DNA of 25,192 nucleotides. Origin: JAAFHN01 sp031421855 (lineage in GTDB: Bacteria; Pseudomonadota; Gammaproteobacteria; Burkholderiales; Burkholderiaceae_C). The stretch is taken from assembly GCA_031421855.1 (NCBI GenBank), contig JANOPN010000025.1:1-25192 (forward strand), written 5' to 3'. The notes below the pieces were generated by a model. That model made no database searches, had not been told where the DNA came from, and was given only the letters and a program-made list of their open reading frames with translations. Both the position numbers and the translations under genes were made by a program. This document shows, piece by piece, positions 14,846 to 22,426 of this stretch; within the stretch, counting starts at the first letter, position 1, and the number at the start of each line of letters is the position of its first letter.

Positions 14846-17398
14846 ATCAAAACATCAGATCACTCCCCCAGCCCATTCTCCGAAATCGAGGGAATTGTGC
14901 AAGGCCACCGAGATGGCCATGGCTTTGTGCAGCGCGACGATGGCGAGCCTGACCTGTACTTGCCACACAGCGAGATGCGCGCCGTGTGGCATGGCGATAA
15001 GGTGCGCGCGCGCGTTGGTCGGCTTGACCGCAAGGGCCGCGCCGAAGGCAAAGTCACCGAAATCATCCATCGCCCCAACGTATCCATCATCGGGCGGCTG
15101 CTGCAAGAGTCGGGCGCTTGGCTGGTTGCGCCAGAAGACAAACGCTACGGACAAGACATCTTGATTCCGCGCGGAGGCTTGGGTACTGCAAACCCAGGCG
15201 ATATTCAGGGCAAAGTCGTGGTGGTGCAGCTCACCGAGCCGCCTGCGCTGTACGGGCAACCCGTGGGGCGCATCACCGAGGTGCTGGGTGGCATTGACGA
15301 TGCGGGCATGGAGATCGAGATTGCAGTTCGCAAATACGGCGTGCCGCATGTGTTCACTGACGCAAACTTGACTCAGACCAAGGCATTGCCCGATAAGGTG
15401 CTGGCCAAAGACAAAAAGGGCCGAATCGACCTGACTGACGTGGCGCTGATCACGATTGACGGCGAAGATGCGCGCGACTTTGACGACGCGGTGTACTGCG
15501 AGCCTTTCGAGATTGCGGTCGAGGACGTGGCCGACGCACCCAAAGCGGCGAAATCGCGCAAAAACCCACCCAGCATGCCCGCCACCGAGCCCGGCTGGCG
15601 CCTGTTGGTGGCGATTGCCGACGTGTCGCACTATGTGCAAACCTCGTCTGCCATCGACGCCGATGCGTATGAGCGGGCGACCAGCGTGTATTTTCCGCGC
15701 CGGGTGATTCCCATGTTGCCCGAAAAGCTGTCAAACGGGCTTTGTTCGCTGAACCCGGCGGTTGAGCGGCTTTGCATGGTTTGCGACATGGTCGTGGCAG
15801 CTGATGGCGAGGTTCGCGCTTACCAGTTCTACCCCGCGGTCATGCACAGCCAAGCGCGCATGACGTACAACGAGGTCGCCGCGATTTTGACCAATGTGCG
15901 TGGCCCCGAGGCTGCCAAGCGCCGTGCCACTGGTTTTGATGTGGTGCCGCACCTCGAGAATTTGCACGCCCTGTGGCGGGCGCTTGTGAAGGCGCGTAAC
16001 AAACGCGGCGCGGTTGACTTTGAAACGACCGAGACGCAAATCGTGTGCGACGAAAGCGGGCGAATCGAAAAAATCATCCCGCGCACCCGAAACGACGCCC
16101 ACAAAATCATCGAAGAAGCCATGCTCGCAGCCAATGTGTGCTCGGCTGACTTCATCGCGGTGAACGCTCACCCGTCGCTGTTTCGAGTCCACGAAGGTCC
16201 GACTCCGGCCAAACAAGAAGCCTTAAAACAATACCTGCGCACGATCGGCGTGCCGGCCACGCTGAGCGACGAGCCGCGTCCCAGCGAATTTGCCGCGATT
16301 GCACACGCCACCAAAGACCGCGTTGATGCCTTGCAAATCCACACCATGTTGCTGCGCAGCATGAGTCAAGCGGTCTACACGCCTGTCAACAATGGGCATT
16401 TTGGACTGGCCTATGAGGCCTACACCCATTTTACGAGCCCCATTCGACGCTACCCTGACCTGTTGGTGCACCGCGTCATCAAGGCCATCTTGGCTGCGGG
16501 CCGATACCGGCTGCCACAGTTGCCAGCTTTGAGCGAAGGCGCTCAAGCGCTCGCGCGGCGCATGGCGCTGCGCAACAAGCAAAACGCCGATGCGCTGAGC
16601 CAGCGCGGCGGTGGTCAAGCGTTGATTGCTGCGGGCAAGGCGGCTGCGCGCGCCGCCAAAGCCAGTGCCGCTGCGGGCGAACAGGCCGATGTGTGGTCGC
16701 AAGCAGGGCTGCACTGCAGCGCCAACGAGCGCCGCGCTGACGAAGCCAGCAAGGACGTCGAAGCATGGCTCAAGTGCCGCTACATGAAGGGCTTTTTGGG
16801 CGAAGAGTTTGGTGGCAGTGTTGCCACAGCCACCAGCTTTGGCCTGTTTGTGCTGCTTGACGAGATGTTTGTCGAGGGCTTGGTCCACATCAGCGAGCTG
16901 GGAGGCGACTACTGGAAGTACGACGAGGCCCGTGCCGAGTTGCGCGGCGAGCGCACCGGCATGCGCTACGGCATCGGCACCCGCGTGCGGGTTCAAGTCA
17001 GCCGCGTTGACCTCGATGGTCGCAAGATCGACTTCAGGCTGGTTCGCGAAGGCGAAGACCGCAGCCAAGACAACCCGCGCTCCAAAACCAAGCCACAAAC
17101 GGTCGACTCAGCGGCAGCAGCGCCAGCCGAGCGCCACAGCTTCTCGGAGCCAAACCCGGGTCGAGGCAAGTCAGCGACTTTTGCCAGCCCGCGCGATCAC
17201 GCACCGACCGACTTGTTGGGTCGCGCGCAGCCCAAGCGAGTGGTGCGCGACACGAAGGCACCAGCCAAAAAGAGCCCACGCGGATCGGTGGCAGCCAAGA
17301 AGTCTCAGGCCAAATCGTCGTCGAAATCCGCCACAAAATCGGACATGAAGTCCGCGACGAAATCGGCTGTGAAGTCAGCGGCGAAACGCACGCGCTGA
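14846..17398 (+). CDS. rnr: Ribonuclease R
   Basis: A processive 3'-5' exoribonuclease that degrades structured RNA in the cytosol. In order: cold-shock-like domains from GIVQGHRDGHGFV (about 14891-14930), the RNB catalytic domain with the aspartate cluster DGEDARDFDDAV (about 15460-15494), the RNB signature HFTSPIRRYPDLLVHR (about 16428-16475), an S1 domain (about 16800-17045) and a Lys/Ser/Ala-rich tail (about 17260-17395). It lacks the N-terminal winged helix of the E. coli enzyme. It carries two insertions relative to the pattern I remember: about 25 residues after DFDDAVYCE, and about 30 before HCSANERRAD. From ATC at 14846 it is 850 residues. Other in-frame starts are GTG 14795, which lies inside the tRNA gene, and GTG 14897, which would cut the first conserved strand. 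The identity is secure; the start is not. Confidence 0.93.
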   Translation: MKTSDHSPSPFSEIEGIVQGHRDGHGFVQRDDGEPDLYLPHSEMRAVWHGDKVRARVGRLDRKGRAEGKVTEIIHRPNVSIIGRLLQESGAWLVAPEDKRYGQDILIPRGGLGTANPGDIQGKVVVVQLTEPPALYGQPVGRITEVLGGIDDAGMEIEIAVRKYGVPHVFTDANLTQTKALPDKVLAKDKKGRIDLTDVALITIDGEDARDFDDAVYCEPFEIAVEDVADAPKAAKSRKNPPSMPATEPGWRLLVAIADVSHYVQTSSAIDADAYERATSVYFPRRVIPMLPEKLSNGLCSLNPAVERLCMVCDMVVAADGEVRAYQFYPAVMHSQARMTYNEVAAILTNVRGPEAAKRRATGFDVVPHLENLHALWRALVKARNKRGAVDFETTETQIVCDESGRIEKIIPRTRNDAHKIIEEAMLAANVCSADFIAVNAHPSLFRVHEGPTPAKQEALKQYLRTIGVPATLSDEPRPSEFAAIAHATKDRVDALQIHTMLLRSMSQAVYTPVNNGHFGLAYEAYTHFTSPIRRYPDLLVHRVIKAILAAGRYRLPQLPALSEGAQALARRMALRNKQNADALSQRGGGQALIAAGKAAARAAKASAAAGEQADVWSQAGLHCSANERRADEASKDVEAWLKCRYMKGFLGEEFGGSVATATSFGLFVLLDEMFVEGLVHISELGGDYWKYDEARAELRGERTGMRYGIGTRVRVQVSRVDLDGRKIDFRLVREGEDRSQDNPRSKTKPQTVDSAAAAPAERHSFSEPNPGRGKSATFASPRDHAPTDLLGRAQPKRVVRDTKAPAKKSPRGSVAAKKSQAKSSSKSATKSDMKSATKSAVKSAAKRTR

Positions 17399-17417
17399 GT
17401 CAACGGGTACTCATGAC

Positions 17418-18338
17418 CTATGTGTCCCTTTGGGGCAACTCGGTCCACCACTCGTCGCTCATTTGCTCTTTCATCCAGTCGACAAAACCGATCACCTTTG
17501 CCGGCACCATGCGCGGTGATGGGTACACCGCGTGAATTTCTTGCCTCGGTAAGGGCCAGTCGGCGAGCAGGTTGACCAGGGCACCGCTTTTGACGGTTTC
17601 GCACACGACGTAAGTCGGCAGTGCGGCCACGCCCAACCCTGCGCAGGCGGCAGTCATCAAGGCCGACTTGTTGTTTGAGCGCAGCGGCCCTTTGAGGTGC
17701 ACCGTCAACTCTTCACCCTTGGCTCCGGTGAAGTGCCACTTCGAGTCGTTTTGTACCGTGCTGCAAATCAGCGCGTCGTGCGAAGTCAAGTCAAACGGTG
17801 TGGCGGGTGTGCCCCGGCGGGCCAAATAGGCGGGTGAGGCAACCACCGACCACGGGTTTCGACCGAGGTGGCGCGCGCCGAGCGTGGAGTCAATCAGGCG
17901 CCCCATGCGAATGGCCACATCAATGCCTTGCTCGACCAAGTCAACCAAGTGGTCGTCAAAAAGTAACTCAATTTGAACCTTGGGGTTCAACAGCAAAAAC
18001 CGCAGCACCAATGGCGCAAGCACCCGGCGGCCAAAATCCATCGTCGTGCTGATGCGCATGGCGCCTTGCACCTTCGATTGCATGAGCGACGCAACGGTTT
18101 CGGCTTCTTCGACGTGGTGAGAGATCAGCTTGCATTTTTCGTAGTAAGCCACGCCGACCTCGGTGGGCGACACGCCGTGCGTGCTTCGGTGCAACAAGCG
18201 CGAGCCCAATTGTTTTTCAAGCTGGGCAATTTGCTTGGTTGCCGACGGCTGGCCGATGCCCAGGTCAGTTGCTGCCTTTGAAAACGAGCCCAAGTCCACC
18301 ACGCGGACGAAAAGCTTCATGGCTTGAAAGCTGGTCAT
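17418..18338 (-). CDS. LysR-family transcriptional regulator
   Basis: A 306-residue LysR regulator. The HTH spans residues about 4-60 (MKLFVRVVDLGSFSKAATDLGIGQPSATKQIAQLEKQLG), followed by an effector domain (from about 90) of the subgroup with IDVAIRMGRL and GRNPWSVVASPAYL. The ATG at 18338 was chosen over a far longer frame starting at 18599, because the extension would run across the palindrome and the start of the divergent gene and has no LysR character. The gene is convergent with rnr (19-bp gap) and divergent from the bug-hyi-glxR-bug operon. That makes it the likely regulator of the operon and of itself through the palindrome at 18366-18400. Confidence 0.93.
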   Translation of the reverse strand: MTSFQAMKLFVRVVDLGSFSKAATDLGIGQPSATKQIAQLEKQLGSRLLHRSTHGVSPTEVGVAYYEKCKLISHHVEEAETVASLMQSKVQGAMRISTTMDFGRRVLAPLVLRFLLLNPKVQIELLFDDHLVDLVEQGIDVAIRMGRLIDSTLGARHLGRNPWSVVASPAYLARRGTPATPFDLTSHDALICSTVQNDSKWHFTGAKGEELTVHLKGPLRSNNKSALMTAACAGLGVAALPTYVVCETVKSGALVNLLADWPLPRQEIHAVYPSPRMVPAKVIGFVDWMKEQMSDEWWTELPQRDT

Positions 18339-18365
18339 GGCGACAGTACACCACGCGGGCGATGC

Positions 18366-18400
18366 AATTTGCAATATTCCTGCGCGGAATATTGCAAATT
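18366..18400. promoter_or_regulatory. Perfect 15-bp-arm palindrome, candidate LysR operator
   Basis: AATTTGCAATATTCC (18366-18380) and GGAATATTGCAAATT (18386-18400) are exact reverse complements around a 5-bp TGCGC centre. The central part contains a T-N11-A pattern (T at 18377, A at 18389), the usual LysR recognition form. It lies 27 bp upstream of the lysR ATG and 84 bp upstream of the bug ATG, and no T-tract follows it on either strand. Confidence 0.75.
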
Positions 18401-18484
18401 CCCAATGCGCTACTTCCGCGATGGCTCTGACGAGAACACCATGCGAAGCACGCAAGGCTCTGTACCACTGACAGGAAATCACAA

Positions 18485-19462
18485 ATGACCCCCACCCCCA
18501 TCCGCTCCTTGGCTTTGAGCCTATTCGCTGTCGCCGCTTGCACCATGGCGACCGCGCAAGTCTTTCCCACCAAGCAACCCATACGCTTGGTGGTGCCATT
18601 TGCTCCGGGTGGCACCACGGACTTGCTTGCGCGGGTCATTTCACCCAAACTGGGCGCGGCATTGGGTCAAACCGTTGTCGTTGAAAACAAGGGCGGTGCA
18701 GGCGGTGCCATCGGCGCGTCAGAGGTCGCCAAAGCCGCGCCGGATGGCTACACCTTGCTGATGTCGTCGGTGTCGACCATGGCGACCAACCCGGCGATCA
18801 ATCCCAAAACCCCATACGACCCGATTACCGACTTTGTCCACATCATCAACGTGGCGGCCACCCCCAATGTGATTGCTGTGCACCCGTCATTTGGTGCCAA
18901 AGATTACAAGAGCTTTGACGCGCTGCTGCGCAAAGAGCCCGGCAAACACAGCTACGCATCGGCCGGGCAGGGCACTGTCGGGCATTTGATGGCGGAGGTG
19001 TACAAAAGTGCGGCCAAGGTCTACATCACCCACATCCCGTATCGCGGATCAGGCCCTGCGTTGAACGATGTGGTGGCCGGGCAAGTGGGTATCGTTGCCG
19101 ACAACTTGCCCACGTCGTTGCCGTTCATCTTGGACAAACGCTTGGTGCCCATCGTGGTGGCCGCTCCCAAGCGCCTGACTCAGTTGCCCAATGTGCCCAC
19201 CTTCAGTGAAGTTGGGCTCGGATCGGTCAATCGCATGTCGTTTTTGGGCGTTTCTGCGCCTAAGGGCACACCCCAAGTGGTGGTTGACAAATTAAACGCC
19301 GCCATCAAGTCCGCTTTGGCTGACGCCCATGTCAAGGAGCGAATTGAAGCCACTGGCGGTATTGTGGTGGGCAACACCGCCGCCGAGTACCAGCAGCAGA
19401 TTCGAGACGAGTTCGACATCTATAAGCGTGCCGTGAAAGAGCAAGGGCTTAAACCGGATTGA
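18485..19462 (+). CDS. Bug/TctC-family periplasmic binding protein (first)
   Basis: A 325-residue Bug (TctC) receptor. The signal peptide is about residues 1-24 (LALSLFAVAACTMATA). The family pattern follows: PIRLVVPFAPGGTTDLLAR, VVENKGGAGGAIGA, PDGYTLL, HIPYRGSGPALNDVVAGQV and LPNVPTFSEVG. Bug proteins bind small carboxylates in the periplasm. They form very large families in Burkholderiales, usually without their own TctA/TctB membrane genes, as here. AGGAAA precedes the ATG by 7 nt. It is first in the operon with hyi, glxR and a second Bug gene, so its ligand may be an acid that feeds hydroxypyruvate or tartronate semialdehyde; that is inference. Confidence 0.93.
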   Translation: MTPTPIRSLALSLFAVAACTMATAQVFPTKQPIRLVVPFAPGGTTDLLARVISPKLGAALGQTVVVENKGGAGGAIGASEVAKAAPDGYTLLMSSVSTMATNPAINPKTPYDPITDFVHIINVAATPNVIAVHPSFGAKDYKSFDALLRKEPGKHSYASAGQGTVGHLMAEVYKSAAKVYITHIPYRGSGPALNDVVAGQVGIVADNLPTSLPFILDKRLVPIVVAAPKRLTQLPNVPTFSEVGLGSVNRMSFLGVSAPKGTPQVVVDKLNAAIKSALADAHVKERIEATGGIVVGNTAAEYQQQIRDEFDIYKRAVKEQGLKPD

Positions 19463-19502
19463 GGCTTCATCCACAAAAATTGATCACTTTGAGAGCAAAA
19501 AA

Positions 19503-20282
19503 ATGCCCAGATTTGCCGCGAACTTGACGATGCTCTTCACGGAGCTGCCCTTTTTGGATCGGTTCGAAGCCGCAGCCAAGGCTGACTTCAAGGCGGTTGA
19601 ATTCCTGTTTCCGTATGCATTCGAGTTCGAGGACATACAGTCGCGCTTGCTGGCCAATGACCTCACGGTGGTCCTGCACAACCTGCCTGCCGGTGACTGG
19701 CATGCGGGTGAGCGCGGCATTGCTTGTTTGCCCGACCGCGTCGCTGAGTTTCGCGACGGCGTGGCAACCGCCGTTCGCTACGCAACCGCCCTGGGCGTTT
19801 CGCAACTCAACTGTTTGGCCGGCATTGCACCCGCTGGGGCGGATGAGGCCTTGATTCGCCGCACTTTTGTCGATAACTTGCGGTATGCCGCAACCCAGCT
19901 CGGTGCAGCCGGGTTGAACCTCTTGATCGAACCCATCAACACCAAAGACATCGCTGGGTTCTACCTCAATCGCACCGACCAAGCACTGGATATATTGAAC
20001 GAGGTTGGGGCGACGAACGCGCGAGTTCAGTACGACATCTATCACGCTCAGCGAACCGAGGGTGAACTTGGCGCAACCCTCGCCAAGCACTTGGCCCGCA
20101 TTGGGCACATCCAATTGGCTGACAACCCAGGCCGCCACGAGCCCGGCACGGGCGAGATCAACTACGCCTGGTTGTTCAAACATCTGGACGCAATTGGCTA
20201 TGGCGGCTGGATTGGTTGCGAGTACAAGCCCGCCACAACAACGACCGCGGGGTTAGGTTGGCGCGAGCGGCTGGCCGCTTGA
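19503..20282 (+). CDS. hyi: Hydroxypyruvate isomerase (or 2-oxotetronate isomerase)
   Basis: A 259-residue TIM-barrel isomerase (E. coli Hyi is 258). The two catalytic glutamates fall at Glu143 (LLIEPIN) and Glu240 (IGCEYKP), the positions I recall for E. coli Hyi. Other conserved blocks are MLFTELPFLDRF, FPYAF, QYDIYHAQRTEG and HIQLADNPGRHEPGTGEINY. Hyi interconverts hydroxypyruvate and tartronate semialdehyde; the related OtnI isomerises 2-oxotetronate in four-carbon acid sugar catabolism, and the two are hard to separate by eye. The glxR gene follows 28 bp downstream, as in glyoxylate-utilisation clusters. No glyoxylate carboligase gene is visible, and no otnK/otnC/dehydrogenase set either. 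Confidence 0.88.
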   Translation: MPRFAANLTMLFTELPFLDRFEAAAKADFKAVEFLFPYAFEFEDIQSRLLANDLTVVLHNLPAGDWHAGERGIACLPDRVAEFRDGVATAVRYATALGVSQLNCLAGIAPAGADEALIRRTFVDNLRYAATQLGAAGLNLLIEPINTKDIAGFYLNRTDQALDILNEVGATNARVQYDIYHAQRTEGELGATLAKHLARIGHIQLADNPGRHEPGTGEINYAWLFKHLDAIGYGGWIGCEYKPATTTTAGLGWRERLAA

Positions 20283-20310
20283 GCTGAAAACGCAATCGAA
20301 AAGAGTCAAC

Positions 20311-21219
20311 ATGTCAGGACAATCACTCAATTTAGGCTTCATCGGTCTGGGCATCATGGGTGCGCCCATGGCGGCTCACCTGCTCAAAGCGGGCCACAAT
20401 TTGTGCGCTTATTCGCGCTCAGGCGTGCCCGAGCGCCTCACCCAAGCAGGTGCCATCGCGTGCGATAGCGCACAGGCAATCGCGCAACAAGCAGACATCG
20501 TCTTCATCATGGTGCCTGACACGCAGCACGTTGCAGACGTGTTGTTTGGCGATACCGGCGTTGCATCGGGTCTTAAAGCCGGCAAAACCGTGGTCGACAT
20601 GAGCTCAATCTCGCCGATTGAGACCAAGGTGTTTGCCAAAAAGATCAATGCCGTGGGTTGCGACTACGTTGACGCGCCAGTCTCTGGCGGTGAGGTCGGC
20701 GCAAAGAACGCCACCCTGTCCATCATGGTGGGAGGCCCAGAGGACGTTTTTGCGCGGGTCAAACCACTGTTTGAGCTGATGGGCAAAAACATCACCTGGG
20801 TTGGCGGCAATGGCGACGGGCAAACTGCCAAAGTCGCCAACCAAATCATCGTGGCGCTCAACATCGAGGCCGTGGCCGAGGCCTTGGTCTTTGCCGCCAA
20901 AGCAGGCGCTGATCCCTCAAGGGTCCGCCAAGCCCTGATGGGTGGATTTGCGTCGTCCAAAATCCTTGAGGTGCACGGCGAACGCATGATCAAACGCACA
21001 TTTGCCCCAGGTTTTCGCATCGAGCTGCACCAAAAAGACTTGAACTTAGCGCTGTCAAGCGCGCGGACTTTGGGCGTTTCGCTCCCCAACACCACAATCG
21101 CCCAAGAGCTCTTCAACGCCTGTGCCGCGCAAGAGGGCGGCAAAGCCTGGGATCACTCGGCCATGGTTCGGGCGCTAGAGAACATGGCCAATTTTGAAAT
21201 CGGGCAACCGCCCGTGTAG
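20311..21219 (+). CDS. glxR: 2-hydroxy-3-oxopropionate (tartronate semialdehyde) reductase
   Basis: A 302-residue beta-hydroxyacid dehydrogenase. The Rossmann motif GFIGLGIMGAPMA starts at residue 9, the substrate motif DAPVSGGEVGA is at 121-131, and the catalytic lysine is Lys174 in GDGQTAKVANQ. The stretch ALMGGFASSKILEVHGERM and the following FxPGF/LHQKDLNLAL region are typical of GlxR/GarR rather than 3-hydroxyisobutyrate dehydrogenase. It reduces tartronate semialdehyde to D-glycerate with NAD(P)H in the cytosol. It sits between hyi and the second Bug gene on the same strand, and the close spacing argues for one operon. In other genomes the same pair follows gcl. Confidence 0.92.
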   Translation: MSGQSLNLGFIGLGIMGAPMAAHLLKAGHNLCAYSRSGVPERLTQAGAIACDSAQAIAQQADIVFIMVPDTQHVADVLFGDTGVASGLKAGKTVVDMSSISPIETKVFAKKINAVGCDYVDAPVSGGEVGAKNATLSIMVGGPEDVFARVKPLFELMGKNITWVGGNGDGQTAKVANQIIVALNIEAVAEALVFAAKAGADPSRVRQALMGGFASSKILEVHGERMIKRTFAPGFRIELHQKDLNLALSSARTLGVSLPNTTIAQELFNACAAQEGGKAWDHSAMVRALENMANFEIGQPPV

Positions 21220-21259
21220 GTCGTTGTGCCGCAAGTCGGTGCCAAAGCAGGAGATTTGC

Positions 21260-22219
21260 ATGGATCGTCGTCAACTGATTGCGTGCTCGTCGCTTTCTGT
21301 GTTGCCCGCAGCGGGCATCGCACAAGCCACCCGGCCGATTCGCCTGATCGTGCCGTTCCCAGCAGGTGGGCCAACCGATTTGGTGGCACGGGTCGTCGCA
21401 GAGCCGCTCGGTCGGCTCTTGGGTCAGCCGGTCGTTGTGGACAACAAAGGTGGCGCTGGTGGCTCCATCGGTACGGCAGAGCTTGCGCGAGCGCAGCCAG
21501 ACGGCTTGACGTTTGGCATCGCATCGGTGTCCACCCACGGTGTCAACCCAGTGGTCTACAAAAAACTGGCCTACGACCCCGTCAAAGACTTTTCGCCGGT
21601 GTGTGAGCTGTGCAAAGCCCCAGTGACCCTCGTGGTGCATCCCTCTTTGCCAGTCGAGACCATGGCGGAGTTCATCGCGTATCTCAAAAAGAACCCCGGC
21701 AAACTGGCCTATGGTTCACCCGGCACCGGCAGCAACAACCACATGCTGGCTGAGATGTTCAAGAGCGCGACCAACACGTTCATGTTGCACATTCCATACC
21801 GGGGAACGGGGCCCGCCATGGCCGATTTGCTTGGTGGGCAGATTCAGGTGTACTTTGACCAAGTTGCGTCCAGCATCCCGCACATCAAGTCGGGCAAATT
21901 GCGTGCGCTGGCCTTGTCTTGGAATCGGCGGCTCGACCTCTTACCAAGCGTACCCACGTTTGCGGAGGTCAGCCTGTTTGCAAATAACAACCCATCCTGG
22001 TTTGGCCTGCTAGCCCCCGCCAAAACGCTGGACGCCGACATTCGCCGCGTGAACCAAGCCGTGCTCAAGGCTTTGGCCGAGCCCGCAGTCAAAGAGCGCT
22101 TCGCTCAGCTGGGTTTGTTTGCCAGCGGCGGCACGCCAACAGCACTGGCCGAACTCATCCAAAAAGAGCTGCAAACCATGAGCCGCGTGGCCAAGTTCGC
22201 CAAAATCTCGCTGGATTGA
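21260..22219 (+). CDS. Bug/TctC-family periplasmic binding protein (second)
   Basis: A 319-residue Bug receptor with the pattern PIRLIVPFPAGGPTDLVAR, VVDNKGGAGGSIG, HIPYRGTGPAMADLLGGQI and LPSVPTFAEV. The ATG at 21260 was preferred over an in-frame start at 21194 because AGGAG lies 7 nt upstream and the signal peptide starts there. That signal begins MDRRQLIA, a twin-arginine-like start, so Tat export is possible but unproven. It closes the bug-hyi-glxR-bug operon, 40 bp after glxR. The protein is clearly a paralogue of the first Bug but has diverged well beyond a recent duplication, so the two may bind different acids. Confidence 0.92.
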   Translation: MDRRQLIACSSLSVLPAAGIAQATRPIRLIVPFPAGGPTDLVARVVAEPLGRLLGQPVVVDNKGGAGGSIGTAELARAQPDGLTFGIASVSTHGVNPVVYKKLAYDPVKDFSPVCELCKAPVTLVVHPSLPVETMAEFIAYLKKNPGKLAYGSPGTGSNNHMLAEMFKSATNTFMLHIPYRGTGPAMADLLGGQIQVYFDQVASSIPHIKSGKLRALALSWNRRLDLLPSVPTFAEVSLFANNNPSWFGLLAPAKTLDADIRRVNQAVLKALAEPAVKERFAQLGLFASGGTPTALAELIQKELQTMSRVAKFAKISLD

Positions 22220-22284
22220 ACCCGAGGTAGCTGAAATGATTGATAACGACCGAAAAGGGATCTTTTCCGAGTCATATCGGCCTT

Positions 22285-22314
22285 TGGTCACCGAATCCAT
22301 TGGGTTTGTTGCTA
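22285..22314 (-). repeat. Dispersed intergenic repeat, copy C (inverted)
   Basis: On the minus strand the core reads TAGCAACAAACCCAATGG and continues ATTCGGTGACCA. It matches copies A and B at 27 of 30 positions each. It lies 65 bp after the second Bug gene and 112 bp before the hsdM ATG. The TCATCAAA tail shared by copies A and B is not present; instead a short GAAAAG/CTTTTC hairpin (22252-22267) lies beside it. Confidence 0.75.
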
Positions 22315-22426
22315 TCAAAATGTGATTGATTTCGCCGGTTTTGTCGCAGCTTGGGGTTTTGAGCTGATGGGGGCCGAGGTGACTCGAAATCCGATTCCGA
22401 CGCTTGCGCGGGCACAATCCGCGACC

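Noticed and set aside
16223..17098. 291-codon minus-strand frame within rnr
   Set aside because: It is antisense to the RNB and S1 domains of RNase R and has no recognisable domain.
18339..18599. N-terminal extension of the LysR protein to 18599
   Set aside because: The extension would cross the palindrome and the 5' end of the divergent Bug gene and does not resemble a LysR N-terminus.
22252..22267. GAAAAG/CTTTTC hairpin as terminator of the bug-hyi-glxR-bug operon
   Set aside because: The stem is only 6 bp and AT-rich, and no T-tract follows, so a terminator call is not supported.
22322..22426. N-terminal extension of HsdM from GTG 22322
   Set aside because: The 35 added residues have no HsdM character, no ribosome-binding site, and begin right beside the repeat core.
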